Shown one piece after another: positions 32,315-36,401 of a DNA stretch of 36,401 bases. The position numbers were made by a program, and so were the translations under genes. The notes below the pieces were generated by a model. It did not search any database. It was not told the origin of the DNA and saw only the letters and a program-made list of their open reading frames with translations. The stretch comes from Sphaerotilus sp. GTDB lineage: Bacteria > Pseudomonadota > Gammaproteobacteria > Burkholderiales > Burkholderiaceae_C. Position 1 is the first letter of the stretch; each line of letters begins with the position of its first letter. The DNA is taken from the NCBI GenBank assembly GCA_013299055.1, contig JAAFKB010000037.1:1-36401 (forward strand). The letters are read 5' to 3'.

Positions 32315-33921
32315 ACGTGAAGCGCTTTTTCGGGCGCAACTCGCGCGAAGCGATGCAGAAAGTGCGTCAGACCTTCGGCGACAACGCGGTGATCCTGTCG
32401 ACCAAGCCGAGCAGCGATGGCGTGGAGGTGGTGGCGATGCCGGCCGAGAGCATCGACGCGCTGGAGCGGCATGACCCGCCGGCGAAAGACGTGGCCAGTG
32501 CGCCCGTGGCCGCGCCGGCCGACACGCCCGTGCAGGACGACGTGGGCACCCTGGCCATGAGTACGCTGTCGTTCCAGGACTACGTCCGCGAGCGCATGCT
32601 CAAGAAGCGCAAGGCCGAGCTGGGTGGGCGAGACAGCGGCGACACGGAGGGTGATCTCCGCACCCCCGCCGCCGCCCGCGCAGACACCCGGCGCGAGCCC
32701 GTGACAGGGCGTTCGGCGGGGAGCGCCGAGCCACGCTTTGGTGACTGGTCGTTGCCGCCGGAGAGCGCCCGCAGCGAAGGGTCGGTGCCGACGCTGTCCG
32801 GCGAAGACGCCGCGCCGCGCACGTACCTGCAGACCCCTTCCACGCCAGGGCGTACCTCGCCAGGTGCGGCCGTGCGCGCCGCCGCCGCCGCGGTACCGCT
32901 GGCACTGGACGGTGACACCGAGCCGGTCGACGGCGCAGGCCCTCCCGCAGGCGAGACCGACATGCTGGCCGAGTTGCGGTCGATGAAGCGTCTCATCGAG
33001 GACCGCTTCAACCTGATGGCCTTCATGGACCGGCTCCAGCGCAACCCACGCCAGGTGCAGTTGAGCACCCGCCTGCTGGAGTGTGGGTTCTCGCCCGCCC
33101 TGGTGCGGGAGCTGGTGGAGGGCGTCACCGGCGAGGAGGGTGACGAGCTGACCGCCGTGATGGAGATGCTGCAGCGCAACCTGCTGACCGGCGAAGACGA
33201 ACCAGAGCTGGAGGAAGCGGGCGGTGTGTTTGCCCTGATTGGCTCGACCGGCGTTGGCAAGACCACGTCGACCGCCAAGCTCGCCACCGCATTTGCCACC
33301 CGACATGGCCCCTCGCAGCTGGGCTTGATCACGCTGGACGCCTACCGCATCGGTGCGCACGAGCAGCTGCGTGCCCACGGCCGCATCCTCGGTGTGCCTG
33401 TCCACACGGCCCACGACCGCGCTGCGCTGGAGGATCTGCTGGATCTGTTGTCCAGCAAGCGCATGGTGCTGATCGACACGGCCGGTCTGGCCCAGCGCGA
33501 TGCCCGCACCCGTGAACTGCTGGAGATGCTGTCGCACCGCAGCATCCAGCGCCTGCTGGTGGTCAATGCCGCGCAGCAGGCGGAGACGCTCGACGAGGTG
33601 CTCAATGCCTACAAGGCCGGTCAAGCCAGTGGCATCGTGCTGTCCAAGCTGGATGAGGCGGTCAAGCTCGGCCCTGCGGTCGACGCGATGATCCGGCACC
33701 GCCTGAAGGTGCTGGCTGTCTCCACCGGTCAGCGGGTGCCCGAGGACTGGCACCACCTCAACAGCCAGACCCTGGTACAGCGTGCCTTGCGGGGCGGGGC
33801 TTCGCAGGCCTGGCGCATGGGACCGAGGGAGGTGAGCGTGTCCCTGATGCGCCCTGGCGAGCCGGGCACCACGGTGCTGCGCCGTGCGGGTCCGGTCGCC
33901 CGGTCGTCGCTCGGTGCGTGA
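32311..33921 (+). CDS. flhF: Flagellar placement GTPase FlhF (SRP-type)
   Basis: 536 residues: N-terminal MNVKRFFGRNSREAMQKVRQTFGDNAVILSTK, a long variable Ala/Pro-rich linker (about 45-215), then an NG GTPase domain of the SRP family. G1 is GSTGVGKTT (about 311-319), then LITLDAYRIGAHEQL, DTAG (about 389) and SKLDEAV (about 444, G4, usually TKLD). FlhF marks the cell pole for flagellar assembly. Its usual partner FlhG/FleN, normally encoded directly downstream, is absent here. A Ser replaces Thr in G4; otherwise the GTPase motifs are complete. Confidence 0.96.
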   Translation: MNVKRFFGRNSREAMQKVRQTFGDNAVILSTKPSSDGVEVVAMPAESIDALERHDPPAKDVASAPVAAPADTPVQDDVGTLAMSTLSFQDYVRERMLKKRKAELGGRDSGDTEGDLRTPAAARADTRREPVTGRSAGSAEPRFGDWSLPPESARSEGSVPTLSGEDAAPRTYLQTPSTPGRTSPGAAVRAAAAAVPLALDGDTEPVDGAGPPAGETDMLAELRSMKRLIEDRFNLMAFMDRLQRNPRQVQLSTRLLECGFSPALVRELVEGVTGEEGDELTAVMEMLQRNLLTGEDEPELEEAGGVFALIGSTGVGKTTSTAKLATAFATRHGPSQLGLITLDAYRIGAHEQLRAHGRILGVPVHTAHDRAALEDLLDLLSSKRMVLIDTAGLAQRDARTRELLEMLSHRSIQRLLVVNAAQQAETLDEVLNAYKAGQASGIVLSKLDEAVKLGPAVDAMIRHRLKVLAVSTGQRVPEDWHHLNSQTLVQRALRGGASQAWRMGPREVSVSLMRPGEPGTTVLRRAGPVARSSLGA

Positions 33922-33946
33922 GCGCGTGACAGTCCAGGAGATGCCC

Positions 33947-34015
33947 ATGGCCGTTCTTGCTGGCCCGGCCCGTACGCCGGTGACGCCGTCACCCCTTCTG
34001 CAGTCGATGGTCTGA
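33947..34015 (+). CDS. Possible 22-residue micro-ORF in the flhF-fliA gap
   Basis: ATG 33947 lies 6 bases after a good AGGAG (33936-33940) and opens a frame of 22 codons (MAVLAGPARTPVTPSPLLQS..) ending at TGA 34013-34015, 19 bases before fliA. The product matches nothing I know and is too short to call a remnant of flhG. The well-placed ribosome site is the only evidence; it may serve as a leader peptide coupling translation of flhF and fliA. Confidence 0.35.
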   Translation: MAVLAGPARTPVTPSPLLQSMV

Positions 34016-34034
34016 ACCGATCCGGAGTCACCTG

Positions 34035-34748
34035 ATGTACACCTCCAAGGGCCAACTCGAAGCCAACCAGATGCTGGCGCAGTACAGCTCCCTGGTGCGG
34101 CGTCTGGCGCACCAGATGATCGCCCGGCTGCCCGCCAACGTCGAACTCGACGATCTGATCCAGGTCGGCATGATCGGGCTGACGGATGCGCTGACCCGCT
34201 TCGATGTCAAGCAAGGCGTGCAGTTCGAGACCTTCGCCACCCAGCGCATCCGCGGTGCCATGCTCGACGAGCTGCGCGGCGGTGACTGGATGAGCCGCAG
34301 CAACCGCAAGCACCAGCGCGACATCGAGGCCGCCGTCCACCGTCTGGAGCAGCGTCTGGGGCGCGCGCCGCACGAAAGCGAGATCGCCCTGGAAATGGGG
34401 CTGACCCTGGCCGACTACCAGGATCTGCTCAACCGCGTGCGGGGCACGCAGCTGGTCTACCTCGAAGACATGAGCGGTGATGAAGGCGAGAACGATTACC
34501 TCGATCGCCACGTCGTGGACAACGACGCCGATCCGCTGGCCCGCCTCAACGACCTGCGCATGCGCCAGGCGCTGGTCGAGGCCATCAAGCACCTGCCCGA
34601 GCGCGAACAGTACGTGATGAGCATGTACTACGAAGAGGACATGAACCTCAAGGAAATCGCGGCGGTCCTGGGCGTGACCGAGTCGCGTGTCTGCCAGCTG
34701 CACAGCCAGTCGATTGCCCGGCTGCGTGCCAAGCTGCGGACCTGGTGA
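34035..34748 (+). CDS. fliA: Flagellar sigma factor 28 (FliA)
   Basis: 237 residues: region 2 (YSSLVRRLAHQMIARLPANVELDDLIQVGMIGLTDALTRFD...TFATQRIRGAMLDELR), region 3 (RDIEAAVHRLEQRLGRAPHESEIALEMGL) and region 4 helix-turn-helix (YYEEDMNLKEIAAVLGVTESRVCQLHSQSIARLR). It directs RNA polymerase to late flagellar and chemotaxis promoters. ATG 34035 follows GGAG. It sits directly after flhF with no flhG between. Its anti-sigma FlgM is not in the window. Confidence 0.97.
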   Translation: MYTSKGQLEANQMLAQYSSLVRRLAHQMIARLPANVELDDLIQVGMIGLTDALTRFDVKQGVQFETFATQRIRGAMLDELRGGDWMSRSNRKHQRDIEAAVHRLEQRLGRAPHESEIALEMGLTLADYQDLLNRVRGTQLVYLEDMSGDEGENDYLDRHVVDNDADPLARLNDLRMRQALVEAIKHLPEREQYVMSMYYEEDMNLKEIAAVLGVTESRVCQLHSQSIARLRAKLRTW

Positions 34749-34782
34749 CCTCTTCTTTTCTTCTGCTCGGAAGGAGCATGGC

Positions 34783-36138
34783 ATGCTGAATCTGTTGCGG
34801 ACCCGCCAGCCGGGTGCCCCAGGGTCAGAGACCAGTCTGGTCGACGCCGTGGTGCGGGTCGATCCTGCCGAGGTGCTCCACCGCCTGTCTGGGCAGGCGT
34901 CCCACATCGGGCGAGACGCTGCGGAGACGCGGGGGGTGATCGAGGATACCCAGAAGATCGTGCTGGCACAGCTGCAGGCCATGCAGCAGCTCCATCTGGA
35001 GCTTGCCCGCGTGCGCGAGACCCAGCAGGCCATCGGGGACGCCACGGACGACAGCCGTGGCGCAGTGGTCCAGGCGCGCCAGCAGGTCGAGCAGGTCGCG
35101 CGCGAGGTGACGGGCATCGTCGATGTGCTGCACCAGGTGGCCGATGCCGCAGGCGACATCGGACAGATCGCGCTGCAGACCCGGTTGGTGGCCTTCAACG
35201 CCTCGGTGGAAGCCAAGCGTGCCGGCGAGGCCGGGCGCGGATTTGGTGTGGTGGCGGACGCCGTGAAGGACCTGGCCGGGCGCGTGGAAACCTCGTCACG
35301 CACGATCATGGGCACGCTGGAGAATCTGGACCGCCGCATCGAAGCCTTCTCCCGCGACATCCGCGTGGACCCGCGTGCCGACCGCCAAGGGCAGATCCAC
35401 CGGGCGTTTGCCGATGTGGAGACCGCCGTCCAGCGCATCGATGTGGCTGCCGAGACCAGCCGCACGATCGCACAGCAGGTCATCGAGCGGACCCAGGCAC
35501 TCGGTCAGGACATCCGCGGCGCCATCGGGGGACTCGACGTGGCCATGGGCTGCAGCGACCGTTTTCTGTCCGTGTCGGAGCAGTTGATCGATGGGCTGGC
35601 GGGATGCGGCGTGGAAACTGACGACACGCCGCTGATCCGTTCGGCACAGGCAGCGGCGCGTCAGATCGCCGGGCAGCTGGAGCGGGCGCTGGAGACCGGG
35701 CAGGTGGATCTGCCGACGCTGTTCGACGAGCAGTACCAGCCCATCGCCCAGACCGATCCACCACAGTTCATGACCCGTTTTGTGTCACTGGCCGATCGGT
35801 TGTTTCCGGCGGTACAGGAGCCTGTGGTAGCCGGGAGCGACAAGGTGGCCTACTGCATTGCCGTGGACCGCAATGGCTATGTTCCGACCCATAACAGGGT
35901 CTACTGCCAGCCACAGCGCCGTGGCGACGCCGTCTGGAACACGGCCCACAGCCGTTACCGGCGCATCTTCAACGACCGCACCGGACTGGCCTCGGCGCGC
36001 AACCGCCGGCCATTCCTGGTACAGACCTACCGCCGCGACATGGGCGGCGGCAAGTTCGTGCTGCTCAAGGAAGTGGCCGCACCGATCGTGGTGCAGGGTC
36101 GCCACTGGGGCGCCCTGCGGATCGGCTACCGCTTCTGA
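34783..36138 (+). CDS. Soluble chemoreceptor-like protein with N-terminal signalling hairpin and C-terminal sensory domain
   Basis: 451 residues, no membrane helix or signal peptide. Residues about 50-300 are a coiled-coil MCP signalling region; its tip reads IALQTRLVAFNASVEAKRAGEAGRGFGVVADAVKDLAGR, recognisably MCP but with changes from the usual 'QTNLLALNAAIEAARAGE' core. From about residue 310 a globular domain follows, ending 'YCIAVDRNGYVPTHNRVYCQPQ', 'WNTAHSRYRRIFNDRTGLASARN', 'PFLVQTYRRDMGGGKFVLLKEVAAPI', which looks like a PAS/Cache-type ligand domain. The order is reversed relative to classical receptors. AAGGAG precedes ATG 34783 at 6 bases. Placement after fliA fits chemotaxis; the stimulus is unknown. 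Confidence 0.88.
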   Translation: MLNLLRTRQPGAPGSETSLVDAVVRVDPAEVLHRLSGQASHIGRDAAETRGVIEDTQKIVLAQLQAMQQLHLELARVRETQQAIGDATDDSRGAVVQARQQVEQVAREVTGIVDVLHQVADAAGDIGQIALQTRLVAFNASVEAKRAGEAGRGFGVVADAVKDLAGRVETSSRTIMGTLENLDRRIEAFSRDIRVDPRADRQGQIHRAFADVETAVQRIDVAAETSRTIAQQVIERTQALGQDIRGAIGGLDVAMGCSDRFLSVSEQLIDGLAGCGVETDDTPLIRSAQAAARQIAGQLERALETGQVDLPTLFDEQYQPIAQTDPPQFMTRFVSLADRLFPAVQEPVVAGSDKVAYCIAVDRNGYVPTHNRVYCQPQRRGDAVWNTAHSRYRRIFNDRTGLASARNRRPFLVQTYRRDMGGGKFVLLKEVAAPIVVQGRHWGALRIGYRF

Positions 36139-36141
36139 GCA

Positions 36142-36401
36142 TCAGCGTGCCGACAGCGGGGGCACGTCGCGGCGGGAGGCACCGACGAAGAGCTGGCGCG
36201 GACGGCCGATCTTGTACTCCGGATCGCCGATCATCTCGTTGAGCTGCGCGATCCAGCCGACGGTGCGGGCCAGCGCGAAGATGGCGGTGAACAGCGGCAC
36301 GGGGATGCCGATGGCGCGCTGCACGATGCCGGAGTAGAAGTCCACGTTCGGGTAGAGCTTGCGGGCGACGAAGTAGTCGTCTTCCAGCGCGATCTTCTCC
36401 A
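36142..36401 (-). CDS. gltA: Citrate synthase, C-terminal part (5' truncated by window edge)
   Basis: About 86 residues reading from the right edge: [33 protein letters not shown] ... [21 protein letters not shown], ending [10 protein letters not shown]. This is the C-terminus of type II (hexameric) citrate synthase, and PNVDFYSG includes the catalytic Asp (Asp362 in E. coli). It condenses acetyl-CoA and oxaloacetate in the TCA cycle. It converges on the chemoreceptor-like gene with a 3-base gap; no terminator is visible between them. Confidence 0.97.
   Translation of the reverse strand, partial: EKIALEDDYFVARKLYPNVDFYSGIVQRAIGIPVPLFTAIFALARTVGWIAQLNEMIGDPEYKIGRPRQLFVGASRRDVPPLSAR

Overview
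The window is a GC-rich chromosomal segment of a flagellated, respiring Gram-negative bacterium. Protein sequences, gene content (Bug/TTT-type receptor, H-NS-like protein, MHS transporter, flhB-flhA-flhF-fliA order) and a small Alu-less SRP RNA point to Betaproteobacteria, order Burkholderiales, perhaps near the Leptothrix/Sphaerotilus/Rubrivivax group. The genus is an inference. No CRISPR array, insertion sequence, phage gene or tRNA was seen. The window reads as ordinary chromosome with small functional modules.

Region 1 (1-5400): the 3' end of what is probably a tungsten/molybdenum aldehyde oxidoreductase operon, with an FAD subunit C-terminus, a MoaD/ThiS-like protein and a small unknown protein that also ends in glycines. 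Convergent to it is a catabolic set: amidohydrolase, TTT receptor and GntR regulator. A ModE-like regulator with a substrate-binding domain follows, then a MocA-type cofactor nucleotidyltransferase that overlaps it tail to tail.

Region 2 (4700-9450, minus strand): a tight run of TonB-dependent receptor of the YncD/PqqU type, fused SoxY-SoxZ-like carrier, SoxH-like metallo-beta-lactamase-fold protein and mocA. The middle two belong to families known beside PQQ-dependent dehydrogenases, and the receptor resembles the E. coli PQQ importer. I propose a PQQ uptake and quinoprotein-relay operon.

Region 3 (9500-14330, plus strand): TonB-dependent receptor, YfiR-like periplasmic protein and a CHASE8-HAMP-GGDEF-EAL protein. 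This is an outer-membrane-to-c-di-GMP module behind a strongly structured leader.

Region 4 (14280-22990): EgtB-like protein with altered iron ligands, a BLUF photoreceptor and GTP cyclohydrolase I on the minus strand; then a class-I glutamine amidotransferase-like hydrolase, an unknown protein, an MHS-family transporter, a universal stress protein, a methyltransferase, the SRP RNA gene (minus strand) and an H-NS-like protein.

Region 5 (23000-28860): OxyR diverging from a diheme cytochrome c that has a perfect FNR box in its leader, a CopA copper ATPase, and an orphan peptide-type ABC binding protein closed by a clear intrinsic terminator.

Region 6 (29000-36401): flagellar export and regulation genes flhB-flhA-flhF-fliA, chained by 4-base overlaps up to flhF but with no flhG, then a soluble chemoreceptor-like protein with its sensory domain at the C-terminus, and the convergent 3' end of citrate synthase.
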